Shown here: in pieces, positions 12,223 through 24,839 of the stretch
Position numbering within the stretch: the first letter of the stretch is position 1
Layout: the number at the start of each line of letters is the position of its first letter
Assembly: GCA_016785225.1 (NCBI GenBank)
Contig: JAFBJZ010000636.1
Coordinates: 395,445-459,444, forward strand
DNA: 64,000 bases
Reading direction: 5' to 3'
Origin: Psettodes erumei
Lineage: Eukaryota; Chordata; Actinopteri; Pleuronectiformes; Psettodidae
The notes under the pieces: generated by a model
Databases searched by the model: none
What the model saw: only the letters and a program-made list of their open reading frames with translations
Told to the model about the DNA's origin: nothing
Position numbers and translations under genes: made by a program

Positions 12223-13904
12223 TTGCGCGCTCAGTTGACTCTCACCATACGGAGCGACTTCATTTGCATAGCGCATTGTTCCCCCGACACGCGGTCTCTT
12301 GTGAGCTTTACCCAAACGATATACTCATTCTCTCTCCAGTGACCAGCACATGAACACACACGCGCACTCTGACCCCTGGACACACAATCGACCATCTCCG
12401 TCTCTGTCTCCCCTTTTTTTTTTTTTTTTTCTTCTTTTTCCTTTCCCGCACCCCCTGCCACAGCGCCTGATCCATGGATTTGTTTGGGATTCTCTCGGCT
12501 TCACCCTGACTCTCCCCCTTTATCGCCTGCGTTCGGGCGTCTTCTGGCTGAGCGCATGTTGTTTAATTCCACACCAGCCTCCGCCCACACGCACAGGCCT
12601 CCTTGATTTCTACCAAGAAGACAAAATCTTGCATTGTTAGCCTTGTTGAGGCTGGGATGTGCTGCAGCGCGCACACACAGACACACACATACTTGTCATA
12701 TCTTCGCAGCGAGGACACTCCTCGGCGTGATGCATTCTCTGCTGTCCCACATCCTCAACTGATTGAGATTTCTTGAAAATCCGTGCGAGCGCCTGTCTCT
12801 CTGGCCCCACTCCTGGCTGCTTTGTGGCGGCGTCACCACTTTCCCTATTCTCAGCATTCGACTTGAGCTGACAATTATTATTATGGCCGACAAGAATGAT
12901 TTCCAAACAGCAGGCCAAGAGGTTTCCCCCTGCGCTAATCTTTGTGGTCTCGCGTTGTTGGGTTTTTTTTTTTCTGACCGTGCGCAAATTGTGAAGACGT
13001 TACCTCACATGCTATGACCTTTCCCCAACCCCTTACGTTCACCTGATCATGTTTCCCGTCTTGAAAACAACTTACAGCTCTGTGCCGAGGACCAGCCTGC
13101 TCTGCACGACCATCAGGGGGAATGTTTATTGACTCTATTTTAATATTTTTTGCCTCTCTCGAAGGAGCCGCCCGGCTTTGACCCTTGGCCTCCGCTTACT
13201 TTCATTTCAGTGGACGGGATAAACATGTCAGCCGTGATGTATATTGTTTTTTCCATCAACCCTCTCACTTGTTGTTTTTCCGTTTCGCTCGTCTTGCAGT
13301 TGGAGAAAACCCCGAAGCTTGAGCTCAGTTTGTGCTGGAAGAACAACAGCCTAATGCCAGTTTATTTCTGTAAAGCAAACGCGTCGCCTCGCTGCCAAAT
13401 CCAACCAGGTGGCGTAAATTGTGAGAGGCACCGTAGATGCCGATAGAAGCTGCCAGACTCGAAATTTAATTTAGCGCTGATTTATTGATGTTAAAATGTT
13501 CCAAACACCACCATTTACATTAGTTCTGCTTTTGAATGCCGACTGAATCATTCTGGGCGGGGTCTTCGGCTCCATGCCTTTTAGTTACTGACAAACACGA
13601 GCCATTATTGAAGCTGACACGCGCGCACACGTGCGCCCTGCGAGCACCCTGTCCTCTGCTGTGTTAAATGTCGGGGCGTTGATGCTTGGTAAGTTTCTAT
13701 CCTGCTCGGGTTGGCGAGGAGCGTTGCCAGGCCGACAGCTGCTCTGACTCCACATTCCCCCGCATGTGATCCGGGATTGGAAACTCGGGGGAGAGGCTGC
13801 CTGGGACGGACACACACACACACACGCACACGCGTGTAGTGAAAAACACATGTACATAGAGACTCACACATGCACCAGGTTGCAGTCAAACACACACCCA
13901 CCCT

Positions 13905-13930
13905 GATATGGTGGTGGTGGTGGTGGTGGG
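13905..13930. repeat. (GGT)n trinucleotide microsatellite
   Basis: About seven GGT units. It is read as poly-His on the minus strand, which is not a gene. Confidence 0.9.
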
Positions 13931-14960
13931 GAGCTGAAGAGCCACAGAGGCTAGATGTCACAGGCCTCTATAACAGAGGAGAGGGCTGCCCTCTTAAGCT
14001 ACTACACGCCATAGCCCAGAAAATCAAACTGTCATATCAATGAGTAGCTCACTGAGAAAAAATCTCCCCCCACCCCCCACATAACCCCCACCCTCCCTTT
14101 TCCTTTTCCCTTTGCACTGATTCAAGAAGGGAGAAGAAGAGGAAAAAAAAGGGGGGACACAAGAGCGGAGGAGAACATCCCAGGCGTTGGCGGAGCCGAG
14201 CTGTTTGTAGCGGGCTAAATGGAGATCTAATTCAATTTTAGCGATGACCAAAGGCCAGGTTCCTTTACTAAAAGCCTGCTCGCTTCGAATGCAGAACACA
14301 GCATCTGTTTTTTTTTTTTTCCTTTCAACTAAAGAGAGGGCAGAGGCTTTGTATCCACCCCCGGTCAAACGTCCTCTCTCCTTCTCTCGCTGACTGTTAT
14401 TAAAAGGTTGCCTGATGAAAGCATCTCCGCGGCTATATGTTAGATTTGGTGCAGAACGGCCTTTTAAAAAATCTCTGCATGCGCGGTCAATATGCGCCCA
14501 ACAGATGGTGCGTGGCGTCACCGCTTTTCTCCTTCCTCTTTCATTTTCACCTCGTTTTTTTTTTTTCTCCCCCCCCTCCCTCCCTCCCTCCTCCCCTCCA
14601 CTAGCCAGTAACAATTTGCTGCTGGGCGTACGTCGGGCCGCGTGTTGCTCCGCGTTTGTTTGTTCTGCTCTCTTTCTCTCTCTGTCACAGATGTAGCCTG
14701 AAATCACGTCTGTCACACTGGCCTTAATCTCGGGGTTAGCAGCTGCCAGTTGATTGTGTGCATGCATGTGCTTGCGCGCGCGATCTTGTGTGAAAAATCA
14801 GATAAGCAATTACATTCACCGCTCTGGTCACCTGAACGTGTAAATGCTAGTTTGTTCAGTAAGGACGATTTAAAGAACAGGTTCTGCGAAGAACGCTCTA
14901 TTTGCTGTTCTACTCAAAGCTAAGACCCCTCGTGTCTGTGGGGTGAAAAATAAGGCTACG

Positions 14961-15220
14961 GCTAGTTAGCTTAGCCTAGCATAAAAAACAAAACAGTTAG
15001 CCTGGTCCTGTCCGAAGGAAACAAAATCCACCTGCCACTACCTGTGAAGCTTGCACAGTGTATCTTTTTTAATTCCATTTTATTCACTTGAAGAACTGAA
15101 GTGTAAAACCAACAAATTGCAATTTTACAGGATATATATATACAGGAACTATCATTTCAGGAACTATATATGCTGAAATATTTCTTGCAGAGAGCGGTGG
15201 CTTCCTTCCCCTTTCTGGAA
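14961..15220 (+). mobile_element. SINE-like element, TTAGCTTAGCATAAA family
   Basis: Begins with GCTAGTTAGCTTAGCCTAGC and continues through diverged versions of the family blocks AACAAAATCCACCTGCC, GAAGTGTAAAA and ATATTTCTTGCAGAG. From memory this family is abundant in percomorph genomes. The copy is old, with a short TA-rich insertion near 15135. Two opposed copies of the same family lie at 52341-52650. Confidence 0.6.
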
Positions 15221-15828
15221 AACAGTGAGGTGACAACATTGACTCAGCCTCCCCCGTTAAATCACAGTACGCAGCTTTCACACTTGGATTTTTTGTTCAT
15301 ATTTGGTCTTTGGGTTTAACCTTATGTAGCATTCGTGCACTGTATATAAGTATTGAATCAGTGGGTCTCAACAGATGCTAATGCCGTTGCTAGCAAACAG
15401 AGGAAGTGTTTGAAGGTTGTTTTTCTTAAGAACAAACAAGATATGACATGTTTGTTAGTGAGCTTTAGGGGACATGTGGCGTGAACCGCGCTCGCTGTCT
15501 CCTGTCCAATCTTTATTTTAAGATGAGCCGACCGGCTGCTGGCTGTTTCTTATTCGCTTGGCAGACATTGGAGTGGTATCAACTTATCAAACTCGCGGCA
15601 AGGAAGCAAACAAGCGAGTCGCCAATGATCAAACTCCTCCTCTTAAGACGACGTGGAGACTGGTTGAGCTGAGTGGAAGTGATAAAGGGGGATAAGTATG
15701 GAAGGAGGTAGGGAAGGAAGGAAGGAATGGAGGAAGGAAAGATGCCTCAGCCTCACAACTCATTGCAGGCCAAGCCGGGCCTGTGGGCTTGAGTTACACC
15801 GCCAGACAATGGGTGTCTTTCACCCAAA

Positions 15829-15873
<45 letters not shown>
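15829..15873. repeat. (CA)n microsatellite, about 21 units
   Basis: Uninterrupted CA tract followed by CAACGCAACACAAC sequence. Likely polymorphic. Confidence 0.95.
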
Positions 15874-16379
15874 CGCAACACAACACAGAGCCATTCTGTC
15901 CCGAAAAACTGTTGTTGCACGCGTTGCACAATATTTGGCTCTTATTATTTCATCCTGTCGCCTGCTTTCGGCTCTCCTGCCTCTCCACCCTGGTTTCTGG
16001 TTTTAATTTCCTCGGCTGCATGTTTTTGTCTTGACTGATTGGAGGGCGTGTGTGTGTGTGTGTATACCTAGCCTGTGCCGTATGATTGCTAGTGATAACA
16101 AAGGCTAATTTTAGCCGTGAAACCCCTCTGACACCGCGGCTCCCAGTTGTGGCTGCATAATGAGAGAGAAGGGGGCAGGGACACAAACTGGGGAATGTCG
16201 TCCTTATTCTTTAAATCCCTGGAATTTTCTTTCCCGTTTTTCCCCTCTCAGTCCCTCTCATGCCGTTCCCTCTTTCCAGGCAGTGCTCATTAGCCCCTTG
16301 GTCCTCGCTAAACAGGTGGGGCATGTTTGGCACAGCCCTCCAACACGCAGTCAGGCTTAATTGGGCTTGGAGGACCCCT

Positions 16380-16413
16380 CACACGCACGCGCACACACAC
16401 ACACACACACACC
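16380..16413. repeat. (CA)n microsatellite
   Basis: CA tract with CG interruptions at its left end, inside non-coding intronic DNA. Confidence 0.85.
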
Positions 16414-17304
16414 TCCCATTACACTTTTCCCTCCATTCTTAAAGAGCCAATTGTCCCCTTTCTATTCCCCAGGGTGAGGTTGCGGTCCTGGGGCTGGAGA
16501 GTGTAAATCCAGCCCCAGGCCTGTCTCCGGGCCTGACTGACTGACTGACTGGCCTCCTGGCTCCCCACCTCCGCCACCCCCCTTTCCCCTCTCTGTTAAA
16601 AGATAATAACAACCACTACCCATACAAGCTCCATTGATATGCAGACATATACTTCAAATGTCGTCGGGGCTGCTCCCGCTGCTGGCTCCTCCATCTCCAG
16701 CTCCCCACCTCGCCTGTACCTCCTCACCACCTCTCTATCTTTATGGGGGTTTTTTTTCCTCTCTCTCCGTCTATGGCTCTTTTCCCCAACTAGACTCTTT
16801 GTGTTTCTTTGTGTCTTGGTTGCTCCAGAATTTTTTTAGCCTGCAGAGGGGATACCCACCCCCATTTCTTGCTTTCACTTTTCAAGGATGCACAGAGATT
16901 TATCCTCATGTGACTCCACCGTCTTCATGTTTTTGTTTGCGTCGCACACGTGCGTCAGCTGAGCTGTCTGGGTGAAGCGTCGCCATACCTGTCTCTGTCC
17001 GTGTAGTTTCAAGCCGCATGGGGCCCGCGTTGGGTTTTTATTTTGCTTACTTTCCTGGGCAAACACTTGACAGTACCTCAGCAGAGCATTTCCTGAATAA
17101 AAAGGAAAGTCACTTCTGCATGCCACCCCCCCCCCTTTCACACACACATACACACTTGTGTATACGATCCGCCACCGCTACTGGCTCCGCGATATCTCAT
17201 TATCCTCCTTATTCATACAAACAAATGCCTCCTTTTCACACGCACAAATACAGATGTAGCACCGGAGTGGAGCGGGAGTGAAACCAGCGCTGCAGTGTTT
17301 ACAT

Positions 17305-17332
17305 CTGTGCGTGCGTGCGTGCGTGCGTGTGG
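17305..17332. repeat. (GTGC)n tetranucleotide microsatellite
   Basis: About six GTGC units followed by TG-rich sequence. A CA tract on the same strand lies 180 bp downstream (about 17506-17531). Confidence 0.85.
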
Positions 17333-17840
17333 GTGTGTCGGTGTGGGGCAGGTCGGGGAGGTTTGAATGTTAACTGCCTTATCACTCCAATTTCACACTC
17401 TCGCCTCCAGTCGCACATGCACACACAATGCACACACACAACAGGGCCCTGTTGCCTCCGGTCTCGTATGTGACGACCGATTAACGGGGGAAACAGGGGT
17501 CTCACGCACACACACACACACACACACACACTAATCTCAGCCAGAGGGGAGGTTTTTGGAAGTATGAGTGTGTTAATGAGCGCGTGCGTGCGTGTGCGTC
17601 TGCTACTGTAATGGGGCCACCTGTCTACTCATTAGCCTCGTTACCCAGCCTTTTAATTGCCCCCAAACTCCGGATCAGATCTCCTCCTCCTCCTTCTCCT
17701 TCTTCTTCTCCTATTCCTCCCCCTTCCTCGCCCCCCTCTCTCCTGGCGATTTTCTCCTCGGCGCGCTTAAGCGAACTGTTGGGACGTTTCAGTGATCTGA
17801 CATCACCACATGCAGCGAGGTTTATGTCATAGCATGCAGG

Positions 17841-17854
17841 TGCGTGTGTGTGTT

Positions 17855-17902
<48 letters not shown>

Positions 17903-18013
17903 GATTGGGTGGGGTTGTGTGAGAGCAACATACCCATATGTCAGCGTATTAGCAAAGTGATTGCTTTGACCTCAGTACCAGGAGGTACATGAACATGACG
18001 CCAGTGGGATGGG

Positions 18014-18053
<40 letters not shown>
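17841..18053. repeat. Opposed (TG)n and (CA)n microsatellites
   Basis: TG-rich run at 17841-17895 and a (CA)n run at about 18020-18053, about 125 bp apart. As they are complementary, a transcript could fold them into a hairpin. Confidence 0.8.
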
Positions 18054-18055
<2 letters not shown>

Positions 18056-18751
18056 GTTATCGGGTTGATTTGGGTTACCTTGAACAACCTACAGGTTCTC
18101 TCGCTTTCTTCCTCCGTTCCTTGTCCTCCGCGGCTACGTGATTACGAGAGCAGCACTCTGCTGTGTTTTTCTTATTTTTATTTTTTACTCCTTTGTTCAC
18201 ACCCACAATCACGATTATTTGTCACAGCTACAGGAAACTGCAGCGGATTGTTTTATTGAATTTTTCTTTCGCAGCTTAGCATTCATTTTCCATCTGTTTG
18301 GTTCAGCCAGTATTTCCCAGAGCTGCAGAGAGTCCTTTTTTTTCCAACACACACACACATACAGCCTTTATGCTCTCGCCGTGCTCTTTATGTCCAGAAT
18401 TCAACCCGTAACCGTTTCTTTATTATTTTTGGGAGGTAGCTACAACCCAAAGGAAAACTTGGCAAAGGAATCAGTATTAATATTGCCATTTGTCACAATC
18501 TGTCTTAAAACCAACGATAAGCTTTGAGATTTTTTTTTGAGGGGGGTGTACAGTCAGTCCAGCCTGTTTCTAAAACTGTCGTCATGGCTTTTACAGTAAA
18601 CGAACATTTCATCAAAGCTTACCAGAGGTCGGATAGATATCATGATAAAGTAAATGCACATGTCAGTGCCAGTCGGGCAAATTATACACCCAGCTAATAG
18701 GGATGGGTTCTGACACCTGGTTCTATTTTGGATCCAGTTCCAGTGGACAAA

Positions 18752-18787
18752 TATACACCGACCAGCCACAACATTATAACTGGTAAC
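18752..18787 (+). repeat. Interspersed repeat fragment (ACACCGACCAGCCACAACAT)
   Basis: This short segment matches, as I remember it, a phrase frequent in fish repeats of the form ACACCGATCAGCCATAACAT. Only a fragment is present, directly before another repeat piece. Family assignment is uncertain. Confidence 0.4.
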
Positions 18788-18788
18788 G

Positions 18789-19045
18789 AGCAAAAATAGT
18801 AAAACCAAATATTCGGATTCCAGCCTCTCAGATAAGAGGACTTCCTGCTTTACTTTAGCTTTTATCACAGGAAAAGAAATATTTTTTGGGTCTCGACTTT
18901 TGGTCAAACAAAACGAGACATTTGAAGGTGTCACCTTTGGCTCTGCAAAGTTTGAATTTTTTTTCCCGTGTGTCGATGACTTCGTTGGAAAAAAAAATTC
19001 CCATGGGATTAATCGATAGTGAAAGTAACTTTTAGCTGCAGGGGA
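18789..19045 (+). mobile_element. Old teleost repeat with TAATCG ends, copy A
   Basis: Diverged copy of a repeat I recognise by its internal phrases: CAAAAAT-G, TTCCAGCCTCTCA, AAACAAAACGAGACATTTGA and, at the end, GGGATTAATCGATAGTGA. The full element carries inverted ends near AGGGCTGCAACTAACG and is probably a non-autonomous DNA transposon. The 182-codon minus-strand ORF across it is a shadow. Confidence 0.55.
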
Positions 19046-19874
19046 TAGAATTTTGACATGAATGCTTTCACAATTACCAGATCTCCCAGTTTGAAAAAAC
19101 AAACTTCACAGTATTTCTGTGGGGGGGTAGCTTAAGTCATCCCATCACCCAGCCCTGCCGGGGATACATTACTTTAAATTGTGAAACATGTAAAACGATC
19201 TGACTTGCGCAGTCCTTCTTCTCCTCCGCCCATCTCCCTCTCACCAAATCCATCTTGTTTCCTCCCTCCCTGGCGCTCTGTGTCTCTGTCGGACAGTTTT
19301 CTGGGCTGCTGCCAGTCAAGTTACATGAGAGAACAGGCGGCAGTACATTCCTGCTGAGCATAGCTTCGCGCTCAGGGGATTCCCTCCCCTCTCTCCCTCT
19401 CTCTCTCTGCCCTCTCTTTGTTTTTGTCCATTCCTGTACAGTAACATCCCGCTCCAGGCGGCAAGCTGCGGAAGGTGCTCTTCGTGCCCTAAAAAGCAGC
19501 GGGTTGCACGTTCACTAGCACAAAACGTGGTGAACGAAGTTTTCGCGCGCTCCTGACGTTACGGTCGCAGGGCAACTGTCTCTCGCTCTGCCAACTTGCA
19601 GCCTTTTTTTTTTTTTTTTAAAGGAACACCTTGCGTGCATAGAAGAGCTCGCCTAACAACACTTTGTTAGTGGCTGCAGGGGCTCTGGAACATTCTCAGC
19701 GCCAGACCCCGGATTTATTGTCACGCTGTGACGGGGGCTGAAGAAACCCTACTGTACACAAGCCCCATAACAAGCCCCCTTTTCGAGTCCTAACCACAGT
19801 TAAAGACACACTCGGCTTGACGCTGTTTAAATCTACACCTGACGCAATGAGTTTCATGCTCGCGTTCTCCTGGG

Positions 19875-20125
19875 ATAGTAAGCTGTTTGCCAAACAAAGC
19901 GAGACGTTTCATTTTGGGTTCCGGCGAGTTGTGATTGGAGGAAAAGGTTCTTCTTGCTGCTCCCCTGACGAAAACCCAGTAGAGTTGAAATACTGATATT
20001 GCTTTTACAACGCCATCTGCAAAGCCTCCTGCCTGCCTTTTTACAGACCAAATAATGAGTCCATTAATCGACACGATAATCTGCAGATGAATCGACAGAT
20101 AATTAGAATTCATAGCCACAGCCCT
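19875..20125 (+). mobile_element. Old teleost repeat with TAATCG ends, copy B
   Basis: Contains CCAAACAAAGCGAGACG, then TTACAGACCAAATAATGAG and TTAATCGACACGATAATC, and ends in CAGCCCT, the usual right end of this family. The middle is diverged. Confidence 0.55.
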
Positions 20126-20183
20126 ATTAAAATAATAATCACACCACAATGCTGCTTAAGTCTATTAACCAGGATTTAAGCAC

Positions 20184-20290
20184 AGGGCTGAAGTGATTAC
20201 AGGATCGATTCATCATCGAAGTCATTTTTGGAGCAAAAATGCCAAACATTTGATGGTTTCAGCCTCTCAAAGAAAGAAGATTCGCGCCTC
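20184..20290 (+). mobile_element. Old teleost repeat with TAATCG ends, copy C (5' part)
   Basis: Starts with AGGGCTG and contains GCAAAAATGCCAAACATTTG and GGTTTCAGCCTCTCAAA, which are family phrases. It lies 58 bp after the end of copy B in the same orientation, so the two form a small tandem of truncated copies. Confidence 0.6.
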
Positions 20291-21307
20291 TCTCCTCGAA
20301 CGAGGCCGAGACGCGACCCGGCCTCCTCGCCCCGGTCGCATCGGCCGGCCACATCAGCACACGCGCAGCAGCTCGAATTGCAGCCGAACGCCTGAAACTC
20401 TGAGTCAGGACGTTAGAGTGTGTATAGAAAATGTGCACGTTTCAATGGAAAGTATTGAGAAACCATAACCTCTTGGCACACTTTGATTTCTCTTTGCTGA
20501 GGGGAGAACAAAGAATTTTCCAGCAGTGTCCTCATATTTAAACACAATCTCCAGATGTCTGATTCAACCCCCCCCCCACAACATCACGTCTCTCCAACGC
20601 TGTCGCTACTGTCTTCTCTTACTCTCCCCCGTTCTCTCTCACTCTCTGTTCTTTCACTCTGTCTCTCGCCCGTCTTCTGTGTTCAAAGTTCAAACCACCG
20701 AGGCAGGCTGTCTGAGTCCTCGGGCTTCTATTGATCGACTCACGAAAAGAGAGAGAGGGAGAGGGTGAGGGAGAGACAATGAGCGTTACCAGGAGCAAGA
20801 GAGGGCCAGGGCCGGCGGGGAAAGACATCTCGAGAGCTTGTCTGAACCGGAGGGTCTATTTCTGTCCTTCCCGGCGCGCCGTTATTGGCCAGAAGACATC
20901 CTGGACACACGGGATGAGATGACAGGAGGTCGAGCGGAGGAGAGGGGAAGAGGAGAAGATTGAGAGGTCATTGACTTGGTGCTGCGGACGAAGGGATTGA
21001 CGCGAGTTTGGGTTTGGGGTTTTTTTTGTTGTTTTTTGAGTACGGTCCAGCTGCCTGTAGCCTGAAGCCCGCCAGCGCCCGACCAAGCGTCAAAAAATTA
21101 GTGTTTATTGTCAGATGCGCGGGGGTAGACACATCTCCCGCTCGCCGGCTAATTATTTATGCGCGAGTGCGCGACCAAGCGCCTGCTCAAAGAACGTGTA
21201 TTACAGGGGGAAGGGAACGGGACGGGATCAGTGGAAGTCTGTTGAGGTTCAAGTCCTGACATGTTGCTCCTCACTCTCCCTTCTGTAAACACAAGCAGGC
21301 ATGTACG

Positions 21308-21309
21308 CA

Positions 21310-21345
<36 letters not shown>

Positions 21346-21530
21346 TACGCACAGACACACACGCAGTGACAGGGCTGATATCATCTGCATTTACAGCCAG
21401 CACATTCCTCGGGACCATTCCTCTGAAAGCAAAGGGGCGTAGGGTCACACACAAGGGCTTTCCCTTGCAACTTACACACACGCACGCACACACACACACA
21501 CACGCACACGCACACATGCACGCACACCCA
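21308..21530. repeat. Two (CA)n microsatellites
   Basis: CA tracts at about 21308-21365 and 21474-21530 with CG interruptions, separated by about 110 bp of unique sequence. Confidence 0.85.
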
Positions 21531-22550
21531 AACTGACTCCAGGTCTCCTCATAGATTCTGGTTTGTGTCAGTCACTTCCCCTATTGTTATGTTGAAATTA
21601 AACATTTAAAGGGCTGACTCCCTTCTTCTTCTTCTCTTCTTCTTTTATTCCCAAATTTTAACGGCCAGTTTTCCATGAGGTGCTCATCTTAACAGAATTT
21701 CCGGGGAAATCCTCGCAAATGAGGTGTGAAGGGAAGCGCGTTTCCCGCCGCTGTCGATATGCGAACGCTAGGAGACAAGCGCACTGAAATTTAAACAGCT
21801 CGCGGTGTGTGTTCTGCGGTCGGACGCCATCAAAACCACCGCAGTAGAAGGGGGCGGCATGATGAAAACAGGACTTTATTAACGTATTCATTTATAGTAC
21901 TAACTAGAGGAACGTTACAGACGATCCACGCAGATTTGATGTTTTTGCTGCCATTTTTCGTCTCCTCAGTGGAGCAGATGCTTAAGTCGACACCGAGGTC
22001 ATGTGCTCCGTGCACGTAATGAATGTGAAATGTGGAAACAATCCATCACAGGTGATGGATTGTTGGCGGATGGATGCATCCAGCAGGGATTCTTTTTTTT
22101 TTTTTTTTTTTTTGAACCAAGCCAAGAAAAACGCATTCTGCCACTAACCTTAAATCTTATTTTCTCCGTCTTTGTTTGAATCTGATTCAGTCGATTCTCT
22201 GTAAATTCCTGTGCACTTGAATTCTGATCGGCGTATCCGCAGCACTTTTCCAGGCGTGAAAACTGTGTGTCTCTTCTTCTGCGTTTTTTTTTTTTTTGTT
22301 TTTACTCTTTAAGTTGTTGTTTGAGTTCAAGTCCATTTTTAGAGGTGGGAAAGAGCCTCCTTGTGGAGTGGATCTGGTGTCAGCAAACATCCACGGACTT
22401 TTAATAAATCATGGTTGCTCGGCGCAGCGGGATGCTGTCGGCGTCACCGTGCTTGTGTGTCTGGGTGTGCGTGCGTGTGCGCGTAAATCATTCTGTGAGC
22501 CCTGTAACCTTATATTTGAACAAGGCAGCTAAACTTTTTCACACTCTCTT

Positions 22551-22572
22551 GAGAGAGAGAGAGAGAGAGAGA
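22551..22572. repeat. (GA)n microsatellite
   Basis: About eleven GA units followed by an A run. It is a purine tract on the + strand. Confidence 0.85.
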
Positions 22573-23139
22573 AAAAAAGATTGTTTCTCTCATAGGTTGC
22601 AGCCACAAGCCACCTTGAGTGTTTCCTCTGCTTTTTTCGTTCGCTTCATGTAAAGAAAGCAGACAAAAACAACCTTAACGGGCAGGAAACCTGAACTAAA
22701 AATGCAAACCTAACCCTAATTGAGGATTCTCTTTTTTTCCCCCTCCCTAACCTGTTATCAACTAAAACTAAGGCAGTGCAAAAAATAAAAAATGAAAAAG
22801 GTCAAACCTCGCCATTCTTTCATTTGCGGTGCACTTTCCAGGACATAACTCAAGGGCCCCCGGTTCGAGCTCTTTAACGAAACCAACCCCTTGCAGAAGG
22901 AGAGCACGCTGTAATCAGACGCAGCTGCAGCGGGAGACGAGAGCAGGAGATGGGCCGAGGGGAGGCGGGCGGTGCAAAGGGAGCAGATTTAAAACAGCGA
23001 GGGAAAGGGAGGTTAAACGGGGAAGGTGGAGGTTGTAGAAGCTGTGATTTGTGACCCACAGGAAACGGGCGAAGGGCTTATTTTCCCCGGGCTCCCGGAG
23101 ACCATAACAGGCCCAGGCGCTGCGTGTTTCCTCCTGATA

Positions 23140-23159
23140 ACGCGAGGCCGGCCTCGCGT
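23140..23159. repeat. 20-bp perfect GC-rich palindrome
   Basis: CGCGAGGCCGGCCTCGCG at 23141-23158, extended by one A/T pair on each side, equals its own reverse complement. It can form a cruciform or RNA hairpin without a loop, or be a symmetric protein site. No gene context is visible. Confidence 0.85.
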
Positions 23160-23980
23160 GCACTCGCGCCGACCCCGCTGATGCGCTGGAGTTTGACCAG
23201 CCCGGCTGTTTGAAGGCAGACCGGGGTCATTTGCGAGACGCAGCTGCTCATGTTTATTCTGTTGTCCCGCGAGCTGGACCGTTGTCGTACCAAAAATGGC
23301 GAAGAATTGGAGGTAGTCGGCTTACCCCTCTGATAATTGTTGCTCTTGGCGAGGTGGAAAAAGAAAGAAAAAAAAGCTTACGAGCGTCTCGTTCTCCCTT
23401 ATTTACGACACGCGTAAACACAGCGTTGCACGGAGAGGAAAAGAGGCAGAAAAAAGTCAGAAAGCGCATTCCATTTTTTTTTCCCTCTCCTTGCTCTCTT
23501 TCAGTCAGCCAGACAGCTCACACACGTTCACCTACGCGGCCGATTTTTGTATTCCGTTGTAGCGATGGGGTGAGAGATTGTGAGCGATAGAAAGACAAAA
23601 CTGTCCAGACAACAGCTTCATCGCACCTCTCCGCTGCCAAACACCCACTTCTCCACCGGCCTCCTCCGCACGCCGCCGGTCTGAAGGGATGCATCAATAG
23701 GACGATAAAGCGCTTGCCAATTAGTCAACGCTTGTGAATCTTGACGAGTCTGTGTGTTGTGTTTTTTTTTTTTTTACCGGGACATCCTTCCGGTGGCCGC
23801 AGGAAGACAGGGCACACGGAGGAGGGGGGGCAAACATAATCTGCACGAAGGGGCCATGTTCCTCAGACGCCTGCACTCAGCCGGAGGACGATGTGCTCCA
23901 ATCTCGACAGTTGGAGATCGAGCCTATTAGCTTTGAAGTTAATTTGACAAGCGCTCGTATGCCTTAGCTATAAGCAGTAT

Positions 23981-23985
<5 letters not shown>

Positions 23986-24011
<26 letters not shown>
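23986..24011. repeat. (TG)n microsatellite
   Basis: About twelve TG units in otherwise unique intronic DNA. Confidence 0.9.
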
Positions 24012-24543
24012 TGAAACGTCATTACCTGGGGATCTGAGCTGCGCGCGGCCAGACATCATTAGGCTTTAAGGCGAGAAAGTCTCCACGGCACCGGGTTCTG
24101 TGGTCTGCCCGACCCGGCAGACGCGACGGGCCGGCACGCCGTTTAAGATCATTTATTTGAGTTTCGTGCGCGCGCCTGTGTGCGGATGGCTATGTGTGTT
24201 GCATCCCGCGTGTGTGTGCGTGCGTTTGCGTGTATGTTATTTATTTATTTTTGCCTGGTAATGTGCCTGAGCCTTCATTATAGCGGGAGCCATAACTTTG
24301 ATAAATCACTTGGGCTCGGGGCCCTCACTGCTTTCACAGTATTAGAAAACTAATTGAAATTCGCTTCCGCCTCCCTCCTCTCTCTCCCGCTCCCTCCCTC
24401 TCTCTCTCTCTTTCTTTTTCACCCTCTCCCTCGCTCTCCCTTCTCGTCTCTGTAGCGAGGGCCGAGCGGCGCCGCGTTTTTTCAGCGGAGTGGAAGCCAG
24501 GAGGAGGGGAAAATGTCATCACTGATTTAATAGGCGTAGTCTT

Positions 24544-24552
<9 letters not shown>

Positions 24553-24575
<23 letters not shown>

Positions 24576-24579
24576 GTAG

Positions 24580-24641
<62 letters not shown>
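24553..24641. repeat. Compound (CA)n-(CT)n-(CA)n microsatellite
   Basis: A CA tract at about 24553-24575, a CT tract at about 24583-24613 and a second CA tract at about 24614-24637 follow each other almost without gaps. Such compound pyrimidine/purine arrays are highly mutable. Confidence 0.9.
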
Positions 24642-24645
<4 letters not shown>

Positions 24646-24839
24646 AAACACACACTTTTCAGTCTGGGGAGTGTTAGGAATCCTGATAATGTCATCATAG
24701 GAATCTCCATAATGTACCCCGCTCTACTGCAGGCTCCGGTTTGACTGTGCCTCTCCACTGTTCTGCTTGTGATTAGATTGGGGGGGGGGGGGGGGTAGGT
24801 TTAAGTTGATGGGATTTAGAGTTTAGATACTTGTTTCTA

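Noticed and set aside
14024..14767. 247-codon minus-strand ORF
   Set aside because: Dominated by Lys/Arg/Glu/Gly runs from GA/CT tracts; no recognisable motif or splice logic.
18554..19102. 182-codon minus-strand ORF
   Set aside because: Lies across an old interspersed repeat; no similarity to any protein I know.
22850..22880. GGTTCGA word suggesting a tRNA B-box
   Set aside because: No matching A-box, stem pairing or anticodon arm around it.
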